Shown: positions 1-10,739, numbered from the stretch's first letter. The stretch: 38,851 bases of DNA from Fragilaria radians (GCA_900642245.1 CAAAJI010000052.1:24405-63255), one strand, 5' to 3'. Notes: generated by a model from the sequence alone, not told the origin. Translations and numbers: made by a program.

Positions 1-994
1 CAACAATAAATTCAGTGGAAGTTTTCCATCCTCTGTATCGGCCATGTCGAATCTGATGCGTATAGAGGTCATTCAAAATGATTTCACAGGAATTATACCG
101 CTATTACCAGAGAGATTGAGTTCATTAAAATTCACTGGAAACCTTTTTACAGGAATTGAATCAATGCCCTCAAGGTTGTCATGCTTAAGCATTGTCCAGA
201 TAAATAGACTGTTTGAAATAAGTGCAGGAAGTAGTCCTCCAACTCCCTCCATCCTTGTCATGACACCAAAACCAAGTCCTATACCAACTTTCCAAGTTAC
301 CAGTCCTCTGTTGCTACCATCCTATACACAAATGCCCATACCAAAGCCTACTGCTGATTTTTCCTGTTCAACAACTTTGCAATCCCTTGAGGGTCTCAAA
401 ATTGCTTGCAATTTTTTTCAAATATTTGACTTACAGGAATGTCAAACCATTTTAGCATTCAGCAACACCTTTGCAAAAGGTACAATTCCAAATGAAATAG
501 GACTATTGACTCAGACAACAAGCTTGGCATTATCCTTTGGCAAGGGTCAAATTCCATCATCCATTTCTTGCTTGTCAAACTTGAATTTCTTGACCATTAA
601 TTTTGGATTCACGGGAACACTTCCAGATACATTGTCAAGCTTATCAAAGCTGACTTACCTTGAAATATCACAAACAACCATGCAGGGAGTCATTCCAGAT
701 ATCTTTTCAAATATGGTTGTCATGAGGGATATACTCATCAACTTCAACCATTTTGGAGGAAGCTTTCCCTCAGTTTTGGGAATGACAAAATTAACTAGCA
801 TGGACATCAGTTTCAATACCTTTACAGGAACTATACCTTCATTACCAGATGCTGTTACATCCTTGAAGTTCATTGGAAATAGTTTTACTGGAATGGCTCC
901 CCAGCCCCCTGCTTTATCTTGTTTGAAATTTACACAGTTCGGCAGCTCTTTCATTATTGATTGCTTGGATTGCAATTTTCGCATTGACTGTTAG
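1..994 (+). CDS. Gene E: secreted-type LRR protein with two LRR domains (5' partial)
   Basis: The reading frame is open from base 2, so the gene starts left of the window. The first ATG, at 44, is internal to an LRR. The visible protein holds the end of one LRR domain (to about base 210), a Pro/Thr/Ser-rich linker (about 215–360), a Cys-bearing N-cap (about 385–450) and a second set of 24-residue plant-type LRRs (about 470–900, LxxLxxLxIxxxxxxGxIP pattern). It ends in a Cys-rich tail (CLDCNFRIDC) with TAG at 992–994. The ends of the two LRR blocks resemble each other (TGNLFTG and IGNSFTG, then a shared LSCL), which points to an internal duplication. LRRs of this kind bind proteins or glycans outside the cell. 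The target is unknown. It belongs to the same family as the other LRR genes here. Confidence 0.75.
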   Translation, partial: NNKFSGSFPSSVSAMSNLMRIEVIQNDFTGIIPLLPERLSSLKFTGNLFTGIESMPSRLSCLSIVQINRLFEISAGSSPPTPSILVMTPKPSPIPTFQVTSPLLLPSYTQMPIPKPTADFSCSTTLQSLEGLKIACNFFQIFDLQECQTILAFSNTFAKGTIPNEIGLLTQTTSLALSFGKGQIPSSISCLSNLNFLTINFGFTGTLPDTLSSLSKLTYLEISQTTMQGVIPDIFSNMVVMRDILINFNHFGGSFPSVLGMTKLTSMDISFNTFTGTIPSLPDAVTSLKFIGNSFTGMAPQPPALSCLKFTQFGSSFIIDCLDCNFRIDC

Positions 995-2731
995 ACAAGA
1001 ATGTCAGATTTAATGAAAATGCATTGATCTGAAGACTTTCATTTTGTCAAAGCAAAGCAAAATTAAACTTTTGTTTTGTGGCTCATTTATGTAGATAGCT
1101 CTTATATGAATGTAATAAATATTTGGATTTCTTCTTATGCCATTGAACTACACAACAAGATCAGAGATACTGAAGAAATTATGGACATTTTTCAGGAAAC
1201 CTTTAAAGTAGAGTACAATCATAAAAATTCTATGTTTTAAGGATTTCAAGAAAGGCATTGAAAAGACTAACTAGAAGACATATCAAGAATGAGAGACATT
1301 TACAATGTTATTGACTCTGAAAATGAGTGGAAGTGGGCTCTAAAGATGTCTTGCTCATTCTGACGGTTTTCAAATTATTGTTGAAAGCATCTTTCTGTTA
1401 TTTAAGTTTCGTGAAAGTATAATTTCCTAAAGTGTATATTCTGACTTATAAGCATAGCGTTTTTTCAATATTTGCAGACTTATACTTTTAAGATACTAGT
1501 GTCCATTGAGTTTTTTTATTCATCTAGGATAAGCTTGCACTAAAAGGCAATCTGAAACCCCATGAATGGCCTCGTCTTCACGAACTATAGAATGTTATAC
1601 ATTTTGTCAACAGATAGAAAGGTGAGTAAGACAAATGCTCCCCCCCCCCAGTATCTAGTGCATGGATGAATGTCTGATGGCATCCTTTACCATTAAAACT
1701 CATTCTATAACATACTCCCAGAATAAAATTACTAGTGGTTGATCCAGCCGCAGGTCTGTATGATGTTATTGAAACACTAATTGGTTGACCTTTCCCATTC
1801 AGTGTTTGCACGTGATTGGCGAGTTATGGTGACTTTTCACTCGAATTTGGACATATCTTTGAAAACTTTGACATTAAAGCTCCACAACCAGCAATTCAAA
1901 TCCACAAGAAGGTTCATCATTAGCAAGTCTACAACTTAATACATGTTTTTTTCAGATCATCTGATTGGGAAAGGGAAGCTAAGCGATGATAATCCAAATT
2001 ATTATTTCCCTTAACCTTTTGCATGTGATGTAAGAGGCACCTATAAGACAAGCTCTAGGATTCTCCCTGCAAATTAGTATTTGTCATAGACATAATTCAT
2101 AATATTGCTTTTGAAGAAAGTTGGAATTGTATCCAAAAGAGGAAACAGGACATTTAATATTGATAAATCCAACAACAAATGAAAAACTTTCAAATCCTTA
2201 TGAATACGAATTGGAGACCAAATGTAATGGGACACCTTTGAATATCTCTGGACACTAACATAACCTCAAACTGGACCTAATCAAGTCACAAATGTGTATA
2301 AGAATGGTACAACTTGAATTCAAGAAGGAATTTCATCCATGAGCTTGAGCATTCGTCAGATGAAAAAACAGAATAGGGCGGAAACAACAAATACTCCATA
2401 GCTTCTTAAGATGTGCACCGGTATCGGAGATGCCTCTTAAACACTGAAAATTCATAGTTCTCCAAGTAATGGATGCCTATGTAATGACAATTGGGTGAAA
2501 AATGAATTGTTCCAGGAAAACTGTGGAGAAGGAAAACAGTCTAGTAGAAATCAACCTATCTTTATCATTTTTACGCCATAACCTCGCCTTTCTTGCTTTA
2601 ATAAGCTCTTTTTCGTCTTTCAAGCCAAGTTAAATGGAGATTTTCATCTTCCTTACAACCACTCTTTGCTAAAAAAGAGGAAGCTAAGTAGGCTCTAGTT
2701 TTTTTATCGGACTCGATTGTAATTTTCATTT
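995..2731. other. Gene-free region with decayed DNA
   Basis: I see no supportable gene here; open frames are short and lack recognisable motifs. A C10 tract lies at 1640–1649. An LTR-like 23-nt motif shared with two other places in the window lies on the − strand at 2412–2434. The region is probably old repeat remnants and the 3' flank of gene E. Confidence 0.5.
2412..2434 (-). repeat. Dispersed 23-nt motif, copy 1
   Basis: Read on the − strand this closely matches sequences at 11971–11994 and 16550–16572: a GGCRTCTCC half followed by AC(C/T)GGTRCACA. The other two copies lie near copia fragments, so it may be a conserved piece of a copia LTR. The assignment is inference. Confidence 0.4.
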
Positions 2732-2896
2732 TTGAGAAGGCACTTCACCGTTCTTTACTTAGGCATACATTCATTCCCACGAAAATGAAGAACCAGAAGC
2801 ACAAGAATAATCTGATAAATGGCTTCGCATTCAACCAGTCAACTTTTTCAAAGATTGTTGCCATTAAAGTATAGCATTCGGTGAAAAAATAGTGTG
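2732..2896 (+). promoter_or_regulatory. Duplicated upstream region of LRR gene A1
   Basis: This stretch is similar to the region upstream of A2 (15948–16133, − strand). Shared blocks include TTTGAGAAGG-ACTTCAC, ACAAGAATAATCTGA and AATGGCTTCGCATTCAACC. The gene duplication therefore carried roughly 165–185 bp of 5' flank, which probably contains the core promoter and 5' UTR. No TATA box or other defined element is evident. Confidence 0.45.
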
Positions 2897-3988
2897 ATGA
2901 AGGCTTTCTTTTTTCTTCAAGTTTGCATTCTAAGTTTTGTTCAAGGTAAGTGAGAATCCATACTTTCAAATCTCATAATCAAATGTATAGCATTGATTCG
3001 ATGTCTTTGCTGTATAGTGGTATCAGATAAAGTAGATAATAAGGCTGACGACATCCATCGTGACCTTCAAGTCTCAGTTTGGCCCACTCGCACCAACCCT
3101 ACCACGAAGCCATATGACAGAACGAGACCACCAACTCGTAATCCAACTCGAAATCCAACTCGCAATCCGACAATCAAGAAATCTCCCTTGATGACATCAA
3201 AACCTACCACTCCTGGTTTCGTTTGCCCGACAACATCTCCTCCAACTAACAGTCTAAACATTGCATGCAGTTTTATCCAAGCACCTAGTTTGGAAGAGTG
3301 TAAAAGTACTCTCTATGCTTCCTCATTCATAGCAGGGACAATACCGACCGAAATTGGATTATTGACTCAACTGACCAGGTTGGATATGACTTATGGACTA
3401 GAGGAAACAATCCCATCATCCATCTCATGTCTGGCGCAATTGAATTACCTATACATTGGTAGTTCAGAATTGACAGGAACTATTCCAGAGGCGCTCTCCC
3501 AATTGACAAAATTAACTTACCTTGATATATCTTACACTCGACTTCAAGGAAGTATCCCCAAATCATTTTCAAACTTGGTAGCATTGCGACAATTGGTCAT
3601 CCACAACAACAGATTCTTTGGAACTATCCCACCATCATTTTCAGCCCTCACGAAGCTGACGCATTTGTCAATGAATAATAACTTTCTCTCAGGAACTATA
3701 CCATCATCACTGTCCAAACTATCAAGATTAATTTCCGTGGAAATCATGAATAACAAGTTGATTGGATCCATACCCTCCGCACTTTCAAGTCTAACAAATC
3801 TTGAGGGCTTATATCTGTCATCCAACCAGCTGACAGGTACTCTCCCTATGTCTGTCATCAATATGCTGTTTCTGAAGGAAATATTCATAACAGAGAACAA
3901 CATGATTGGCTCGATATCCTCCTGTGGAGGTAAGACAATCTATGTTGACTGTGTTGAGATTAGTTGTAGCTGTTGCACTTCCTGTTAA
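2897..3988 (+). CDS. LRR gene A1: secreted Pro/Thr-linker LRR protein
   Basis: Two exons are inferred: 2897–2945 (ATG AAG GCT TTC..., a hydrophobic signal sequence MKAFFFLQVCILSFVQ) and 3018–3988. A GTAAGT...TATAG intron in phase 1 joins them, giving about 339 residues. After the signal come an Arg/Pro/Thr linker with NPTR repeats (about 3085–3200), an N-cap with paired Cys (LNIAC...LEEC), about eight 24-residue LRRs of the xGxIP type and a C-cap VDC-x4-CSCCTSC ending in TAA. There is no transmembrane segment, so the product is probably secreted or wall-associated. The splice model is supported by paralogue A2, which has an equally long first exon. Function is unknown; extracellular recognition or adhesion is an inference. 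Confidence 0.85.
2946..3017 (+). other. Intron of LRR gene A1
   Basis: A 72-nt phase 1 intron with GTAAGT donor and TGTATAG acceptor. Removing it joins the signal-peptide exon to the long exon in frame. The flanking exon sequence aligns with the A2 junction. Confidence 0.8.
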
Positions 3989-5605
3989 TGTGGATATGCA
4001 GACTGGAAAACCAAAATTATAAATGCAAAGTTAGTTGATATAGACTCAAGTCAATCCATTAACAATTATCCACTGATACAATTCAATGTTCCAAAGTTTA
4101 GATGCTAACAGAAACAAAACAAAAAATTGGAAAAATTTATTTGAATATCCACTTCTCATGATTATCATGTTAGATCAAAATGTGAATTATATGTGTCTGT
4201 TGAATAAGATGTAAGAAGGTTTTGAAGAATTCTGCATTTTGTAAGTTTTAACAAATTATAAATAAGGCAATGGAAAAAGTAGCTTTACTGGTCGGTTCAA
4301 ACTACAATTTGTCATATTTTCCATTTCAATTCTGATGATGGTGTTTATCCTGGTCCTTAATTCTAAGTTTCCTCAGATGCCACCATTAATCAGAAGGATC
4401 CTTAGCTAACTTTTACTTAATGTAAACTTTTTCCTTTCAGTATTATGTAATCACTTATCTTTTAACATGAAGTACTAGCTAATCAATCTGAGATTAAAGA
4501 CTGTTTATGACAAAGCATTTTATGTCTTCATCAAAGTACTATAAGCTGTGATGATTATCACTTTATGATGTTCAACACTATAAATTACTGCCTCAATGGC
4601 TTAACAATTTTAAACTACGTATGCATGAACAGAGAAACGCTCCATAAAAGGTATTAACATCTTCTAAATTTGACACTTATTCATGTGCCACAATGCTAAT
4701 GGCATTTTCCTCTCCTGATAAGTGCCATTTTCTCTTGGATCTTGATTATCCTTTCAACATTGTTGCATTTTCCATCCAGGTCCCCAATTTCATTTACCTT
4801 TTTAGTTCCCATTGTGATGGCATTGGTTTCAATGCTTTTATTTCAATCTAGACCATGCACTGTAACTGCCCTATCACATTTTCATTTTTTGGGATCATCA
4901 AGTGAATTGATGTTCATAGAACCAAATAATTATTCTATTGCATTTTGTTTATCTCCCTGTCTGTTCCTGCTGTTGTCGTCTCGTTTCTTGGGGATACTTT
5001 ATTTTTACATTCTTTCTGGCAATATTTGCTCTTTGACGCCTTGAACCAACACACTTGTACTATGTGTCCTCTCTTTCACACTTAATCCAGACTTTGCCTG
5101 TTTTTTTTCCTTACTTCGCTTCTTTCTTGACTTTCTTCGTAGACATTTATGCAATCAAAGAAGACCCCATTAAAACTCAATCTTACTGTTTCCTCTTCTT
5201 TTGCTGTTTCTTGTAGCAATTTGTCTACGATGTTTGCTTGTCAAAGGTTTCAAATCTAAGACTGCTAATTCTTTCTTTGTTTTGCCGTTAGAACGGACTG
5301 ACTTTCTTCAGTTGCTATATCCAAAACAAGCGTTGTTGAGTCTGTTTCTACAATTCCACCGAATCCTCCACAATATGGATCTTCAAGTGCAGCCAATCTG
5401 TCACACAACTCTATTCATGCTAACTTGATTAAGCCTCTGTCATACTTCTACTTTTCACATGGTATTGTCCAAGCACTGCTTTTTCATCATGTCTCTCAGA
5501 TGCTGCCAGCTTTCAAAAACTTATTCAATGACATTGTTCCGATTGATTTGTAGCGTTTATTTTGCAAATAGTTGGAGTGCATCTTGTATCTTTTGTATCC
5601 TCCGC
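3989..5605. other. Gene-free region, partly T-rich on the + strand
   Basis: The first ~45 bases are 3' UTR also found downstream of A2. From about 4700 to 5600 the + strand is T-rich and the − strand purine-rich, as if an A-rich coding relic lay on the − strand. I could not place it in a family, and the small open frames here are not supportable as genes. Confidence 0.4.
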
Positions 5606-5827
5606 TCTAATGACAAGTTAGATGGGAGTTTGACAAATCTTGAATTATTATATTTGTCGTCCAATCAACTGACAGGTACGCTCCCTGAGGCTATTCTGAA
5701 TATGATGTTTGTGCGGAGCATTTACATAAACGAAAATCAATTGTTTGGCTGGATATCCTCTTGTGGAAGTAAGAAAATTTATGTTGACTGTGCTGAGATC
5801 AACTCCACCTGTTGCTCTACCTTTTGA
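5606..5827 (+). pseudogene. 3' fragment of an A-type LRR gene
   Basis: Homology to A1 starts abruptly at about 5606 (N-D-K-L-D-G-S) and runs through the last LRR to the C-cap (SSCGSKKIYVDC, then NSTCCSTF and a stop). About 21 bp of LRR coding sequence is missing near 5628 compared with A1. Everything upstream (signal, linker, N-cap, most LRRs) is absent and replaced by unrelated DNA. The 3' UTR still resembles that of A1 (TATGGATGCGAAGACT). This is a truncated duplicate and not a gene by itself. Confidence 0.8.
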
Positions 5828-7344
5828 TATGGATGCGAAGACTTATATATGAGAAATGTTGATATTTAATTGAGTAGAAAAGCGTTTGTCTAATCTGATT
5901 TATCATGTGAATACTAACGGCCGTAGGCATTATATGTTTATTTTTACTAGAAATGACTTTAGAAAGGTAAGCCCTCAATTTCATAAAGAATTATTTTATG
6001 ATAAACTAGTAGTTGGTGCTTGCTTTGCTCCGCAGAGTTAACTGTGTTACAAAAGAGAATCTGTCTTTAAATTTTTACATTTCTAGTATGACAAAGATGT
6101 TTATGATTGTTACCTATTTGCTACTTGATTTAGCATGTCAGTGGTATCTACAGTTGCATTCAACATCACAGAATTTAAAGTAATTTATACCATTGATGTG
6201 GCATTGGCATTAGGAAGGTGTAAAGGCAGTCATTTCATTTTTTCTATTAAAAGTATGGGTAAAAGACATAGTTTAGCTTTTTCTTTTGCTTTTGTCGTAG
6301 AAGTTATTGGTGCTGCTGTAATTGCAAGGTCAAAGATTGTTGGTGAAAAAATCAAAATAAAGCTGTTGATACAATGTCAATATTATTGTTTTGTTAACTT
6401 TATAAAATGTATTCTGTGCTTGTTTGACAAATTAAAAATTGAGACAAATGAAGGATTAATACGATAAGAACCATCCCAAAGATACTACAATATAATTGAT
6501 CCATATGATTAATGCCTTATAAACCAGTTATAATGAGACTCAAGATCAAGATCTTTTTCCTCAATTTAAAGGAATAGTGTTAGTTGTTTTTTCATTGTTT
6601 TGAAGGAATTTCATTTAGTTGCAGATTAATATTGTAATTACATCTATTCACATTTCAGCAGCATTTGAATGACTATTGCGTTAAATATTCTACAGTTTAC
6701 GACGGAAAGTCTCAACATCATTCTTTACAATTCTTTAAGGCTAAAAAATTTGAAGAACTACCTAATTTTGATAGATAAGTAGACTCAGTGCCTCCTTATT
6801 GTTTCCAGGAATGTGACGTCCAAATCGATATATGTCGTAATGCTTTTATCATGATATCCATGCATCTTTCAGATTGACTTATGGGATTGTTTTCTTAATC
6901 TTAATTGGTTTTAAAACATAGCTTTGAAATCCTTTACCATTTTTGATGTCCTCAAAGCCTTAGCTGGCATATTCATTAATCACTTTATAAAAAATTGTAA
7001 TGCTTGCTGATAACTTAAAGGTTGAGCTGTTACCTAAGAGTAAGAAAAATGATGAGACGACGTTTGAAACCTATTTGTTTGCCTTTGGAGTTGATGTCAA
7101 GTTATTTCATTTGCAGGTATAAGATTAGAGGGCATAAAAAGATTCTCTTAGTGCTTTAATGGCAACGTCAGCATTATGCTTCTTCGCTAATACATCAAGT
7201 GATTTAGAGTAGTCTCATTAATTTGTTTTTTAAGTCAAAGTTTATAATTGATTAATTTGAGTAAAGCTCGTGCATCCTGTTCTCAAATTCCATTTTTCAG
7301 TACATTCATTTCATAAACAATTTTTATATGATTTTGATACCTTG
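5828..7344. other. Gene-free AT-rich region
   Basis: The longest open frame (6135–6467, +, 110 codons) has no recognisable motif, a composition like its surroundings and no splice partners I can support. Nothing else identifiable is seen. It separates the A-type fragment from gene B. Confidence 0.5.
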
Positions 7345-8739
7345 CTAGTAAATAGGCACACATGAGCTGTATAGGTCCCCACAGCAGCTGCAGTTGACAT
7401 CGGGACAATCCAATAAAATTCTCTTATTGTTACATGAGGAGATGGAACCAACCAAGTTGTTCTCATATAAAAATAACGTCGATAGAAATAGCATATTAAG
7501 AATGGATTCGGGAATTGTGCCTGTCAGTTGGTTGTTTGTCAGAGATATTGTTTCAAGATTTGTCATAGTCGAAAGGGATGGAGGTATAGTTCCCACAAAT
7601 CTGTTGTTATCCAAATACAAGAATGAAAGCTTTACTAATGATGATAGGGATGAGTGTATAGTTCCCGAAATATAGTTTCCATTTATAGTCAAAGATGTCA
7701 ATTTCGTCGAGGCTGTAATTGAAGACGGAAGGGTACCAAAGAATCTATTTTGCTGAATCACCAAAGCCCTCAATGAGATAAAGTTGGTAAACATTTCGGG
7801 TAATGTACCTTGAATTCGCGTATCAAGTATTTGAAGGAAGGTCAATTTTGACAATCTGGATAGAGTAGCGGGTAAGCTTCCCGTCAACTGTGTGCCTCCT
7901 ATATCTAGAGAAACCAATTTTGTCAGGCATCCAATTGACGCTGGTATTGTTTCCACACCAGTATAAATCATTAAACTGGTTAGTAGAGTCAATAGTCCTA
8001 TTTCAGTCGGAATTGTAGATGTTATTGCAGAGGAGATTTCCAAACTAGTTTGACAGGCTTCCAAATTGACGTTGAAAAAGACGCAAGCGATATCGAGAGT
8101 TTCAGGAGGTGGGGTTTCTGCCGTGCACAATGTATCTAGCGAAGGCTGGAATGAAGAGGGCTCTAGAGTGATTGTCATGTCTATGGTAGGCTTTGGACTG
8201 GTTGGTCTACGTGAGGTAGGCGGTGAAGTGATTGGGTTGATTCTAACGGGCGTCGGAGTAATTGGTCCAGGCGTGGTAGGCTCTGGGGTGATTGGTCTAG
8301 GTGTGGTAGGCGTAGGAGCGATCGGAATACATCTGGAAGGCTTTGGAGTGATTGGTCTACGTGTGGTAGGCTTTGGAGTGATTGGTCTACGTGTGGTAGG
8401 CATCGGAGTGATAGGCATAGGAGTGATCGGCATCAGAGTGATTGGTCGCCTGGGCCTACGTTTTCTGCGCGGTGGTATGGGAGGTAGTCGAAATTGTCGG
8501 GAATTGTAAAGTTCACGAAGAAAATCGTTTGCCATATCACGGTGTTTATCATTTGCTCCAGACTGCACAGACATTTCCGAAGGTTCCAACGGAGTAATAT
8601 TTCCTAAGTTTCAATTTAGGAGAAACGAAAACATTTGGAATGTCATAAGATATCTAGAAAGATAACCTCATTCACCCTTTTTCTACATACCTTGGACAAT
8701 CAAGAAGTAGGCTAGAAAGAGTAAAATCAAGATCATCAT
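7345..8739 (-). CDS. LRR gene B: secreted LRR protein with long Pro/Thr repeat stalk
   Basis: Two exons are inferred on the − strand: 8739–8691 (signal sequence MMILILLFLAYFLIVQ, 49 nt) and 8603–7345, joined by a GTATGT...TTAG phase 1 intron. The product is about 435 residues. In order: signal peptide, a basic stretch (PPRRKRRPRRP), a stalk of about 30 imperfect P-x-T-P-x-P/R repeats coded around 8460–8180, an N-cap (LDIAC...LEAC), about eight 24-residue LRRs and a Cys-rich end (VNCSCCGDLYSSC). Stop TAG at 7345–7347. The Pro/Thr stalk is a likely O-glycosylated spacer. No transmembrane segment follows. It is the intact relative of pseudogene D. Ligand unknown. Confidence 0.85.
8178..8460 (-). 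repeat. Minisatellite-like Pro/Thr stalk repeat in gene B
   Basis: Imperfect tandem units of 12–36 bp (for example GGAGTGATTGGTCTACGTGT on the + strand) encode PITPKPTTRR-type repeats on the − strand. The register stays in multiples of three, so the gene tolerates unit gain and loss. Confidence 0.8.
8604..8690 (-). other. Intron of LRR gene B
   Basis: An 87-nt phase 1 intron with donor GTATGT and acceptor AACTTAG. Like A1 and A2, it sits directly after 49 nt of signal-peptide coding sequence. Confidence 0.8.
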
Positions 8740-9171
8740 GAGTTGCTCGCACAAACGAGAGCTTTTAAATTTTATAATTTGTGCACATCCAAAAATGGAT
8801 CGCATTACGGGGTTAAGGGGATAAACATTTTGAGAAGGTCATAGTGTGAACTTGTGACTTTGAAGAACAATCGAACTGTCTGGTGGACAGTGTATGGAAG
8901 ACATAAACTAATGCAACTGCAACTAAAGTGGTACTTTTCTTGTGGGATTTCATGAAAGAAATACGAAAACTAACTTTTTCAAAAAATCACTACCGGTGGA
9001 ATCATATCCTCCCAATTAACATATTGAAATCGGTCTTTTGATGTGGTATATAGCAAATACATCCAATTTGGAAGTGTGTATGCGCCATCTTTTTTTGTGC
9101 CACAAAAACTACAATTATGTATCAGATGCAAAAGTCCCATTGCTCACAAAACGTCACAGATATTGTCAGAA
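8740..9171. other. Upstream region of gene B
   Basis: No gene is seen. The region should hold the promoter and 5' UTR of gene B. No defined promoter element was recognised. The right edge meets the first 167-bp direct repeat. Confidence 0.4.
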
Positions 9172-9338
9172 TGAAGTTTCAAATCGACGCTTGACAATAA
9201 TCCGTTCAGCCTTCCTAATTTTAAACCAAAATCCTTGAAGGAGTTAGAACCAATCACAATCAACAAATCATCAATTCACCGGACTGCCTCCTGTGAAGAC
9301 GTGACATAAGTGTTGAATCAAGTAGAAGCAGCGGACCT
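9172..9338 (-). repeat. 167-bp direct repeat, left copy (decayed gag-like coding sequence)
   Basis: This matches 11138–11305 with three substitutions and one single-base indel by eye. Read on the − strand, one frame is nearly open and gag-like (IDDLLIVIGSDSFKDFG), broken by two TGA codons that both copies share. The duplication therefore happened after the sequence had already decayed, or both were copied from a decayed parent. Confidence 0.85.
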
Positions 9339-9521
9339 GTTAAAATACCTCTTCACACTTAATTGTAATCACTAAAATAATTCTTTTAAACTATCGCTAA
9401 AACATAGTTGTTCTCATCACTGTTCTCACATGCCAAAACATTTTTCTTTCTGGGAGGTATTCAAATGTTACCCCATATTCTTCCAGGAGCAAAAGTCAGC
9501 GTAACACACGATCTGATGCTT

Positions 9522-9719
9522 TTAACCCATTAAAGGTGTTATTTTATGGGCTGTGAAGGCTATGATAGGATAGATAACCCAGCGGGATGCTCTTAAATAC
9601 TTTGCATGTTTCAATAGTAGATAGCAACTCACGCTCAGTGGTGCTGTATCTTCTTTGGGCTGCATTAGCTTTCTTGAATAAAAAGCTAAAGGCCTCTTAT
9701 AATTGCATGATAACTGCAC
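9522..9719 (-). pseudogene. Ty3/gypsy RNase H fragment
   Basis: The translation contains RPLAFYSRKL, the stretch between RT and RNase H in Ty3/gypsy polyproteins, followed by a degraded version of the TERELL segment and YPIIAFT-x-H. The motif usually read as TDH is TAH here. The ORF is short and joins no RT domain. The position directly downstream of the protease shows that the RT portion has been deleted. Confidence 0.7.
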
Positions 9720-9739
9720 CCAACTGATGATCAGAGGCA

Positions 9740-9762
9740 GGGGTTAGGGGTTAAGGGTTAGC
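9740..9762 (+). repeat. Interstitial telomere-like repeat at a deletion junction
   Basis: The + strand reads GGGGTTAGGGGTTAAGGGTTA, three imperfect units of a TTAGGG-like repeat. It lies exactly between the gypsy protease and RNase H remnants, where the RT is missing. The protease frame stops inside it. Confidence 0.6.
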
Positions 9763-10544
9763 CAAATAAACTTTAAGAAGGGCATCTTGCATGTTTAGAG
9801 TGCCTCTGTCTTTCATTGGGATTGTGTCTGTATCCCAGGTGACAGTATGGTCATTGAAATAAAGAATTATTCCTAATTCTCCGAGTAGATCTTGGCCAAT
9901 GATCATGTCATATGCGTTCGACGATTTAGAACGGTCATCCACATGAAATCTCCAAGAAACTTGTTTCTTGAGGTTGAATTCTGGACGTGAAAAGGTCACT
10001 AAACCAGTCTTGTAAGTGGTGAACTGACCATGCATGGTGCTCCATGTGGTTTGGTTACTTTATCTCTTTGGATAAGATTCTTTGAATTATAACCTTCAAG
10101 AATGATACTGCTGCTGGCTCCTGTATCTACCAGAGCTCTTAACGATTGTTCTTCATTGTTACTGTTGAGACTCACAACCAATTCACAGGTTGGATGTGAG
10201 GTTTTTGCTAGTTTATTAGATTTAATCCTAGTTAAACTAGAAAAGAAGGGAAAGTACTCCTCATCTTCATCACTAGTAGCGGTTAAATTGATTTCAGTTG
10301 AAAGGAGCGATTCAGTTTTCCTTTTCTTGGAACTTGGAGTCTTTGTATTCAATTGTTTCTTTAACGAATTGATTTCTTCGAAAAGAAATGCCAATGACTT
10401 TTTCCCGGGAACAGCCTTGATCTCAGAATGACCATATTTGCGCAGTTTGGCCTTTGCAATCAGTCTGCAATTGGCCGTAATCTGGTTATTTTTGTCACAG
10501 TCGTGACACCACATTTTCGCGGATTCTTTCTTGCCTACTGCCAC
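9751..10544 (-). pseudogene. Ty3/gypsy gag zinc knuckle and aspartic protease remnant
   Basis: The upstream part (10544–10040) has a CCHC-like knuckle near 10510–10470 in which the His is replaced (C-x2-C-x4-Q-x4-C). It also has a Lys-rich segment, acidic patch and the retroviral-type protease active site ALVDTGASSSII at about 10136–10100. A frameshift near 10030 moves to a second frame (10035–9751) that continues the protease (YDMIIGQDLLGELGIIL, the usual IIG-DLL flap-downstream motif). The pieces overlap in two frames, so no complete protein is made. Confidence 0.75.
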
Positions 10545-10739
10545 CCTTACAGTACTGCTAACTACGTTTTTTTATTATCTACTGGTAGTGGTGCAGGGCC
10601 GTTGATTCTCTGAATCTTCTCCAGATTCTCCAGCCTTTTAAAATATGCAACTGATTCTTCGTAACTCATCAAACAAATGTCAATATTCGCTGCAATCATT
10701 GCAGCATGCCAATCAGGTAATTTAGCCTGATCTAAGATC

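Noticed and set aside
2993..3017. Start of A1 within the intron (TTG-initiated extension)
   Set aside because: It lacks an ATG and the homologous exon/intron boundary of A2 shows that these bases are intronic.
4742..5428. Hydrophobic + strand frames as membrane protein genes
   Set aside because: The Leu/Phe-rich frames come from a T-rich strand and have no coherent start or domain; they are more likely the antisense of an A-rich relic.
6135..6467. 110-codon + strand frame as a small gene
   Set aside because: No motif, no homologue recognised, and composition equal to the surrounding AT-rich DNA.
8066..8509. + strand open frame rich in Val/Gly/Ile
   Set aside because: Antisense shadow of the gene B stalk repeat; no motif and no splice partner.
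9172..9338. LTR of a gypsy element
   Set aside because: The ends are not TG...CA, no target-site duplication flanks the pair, and the sequence looks like gag coding DNA.
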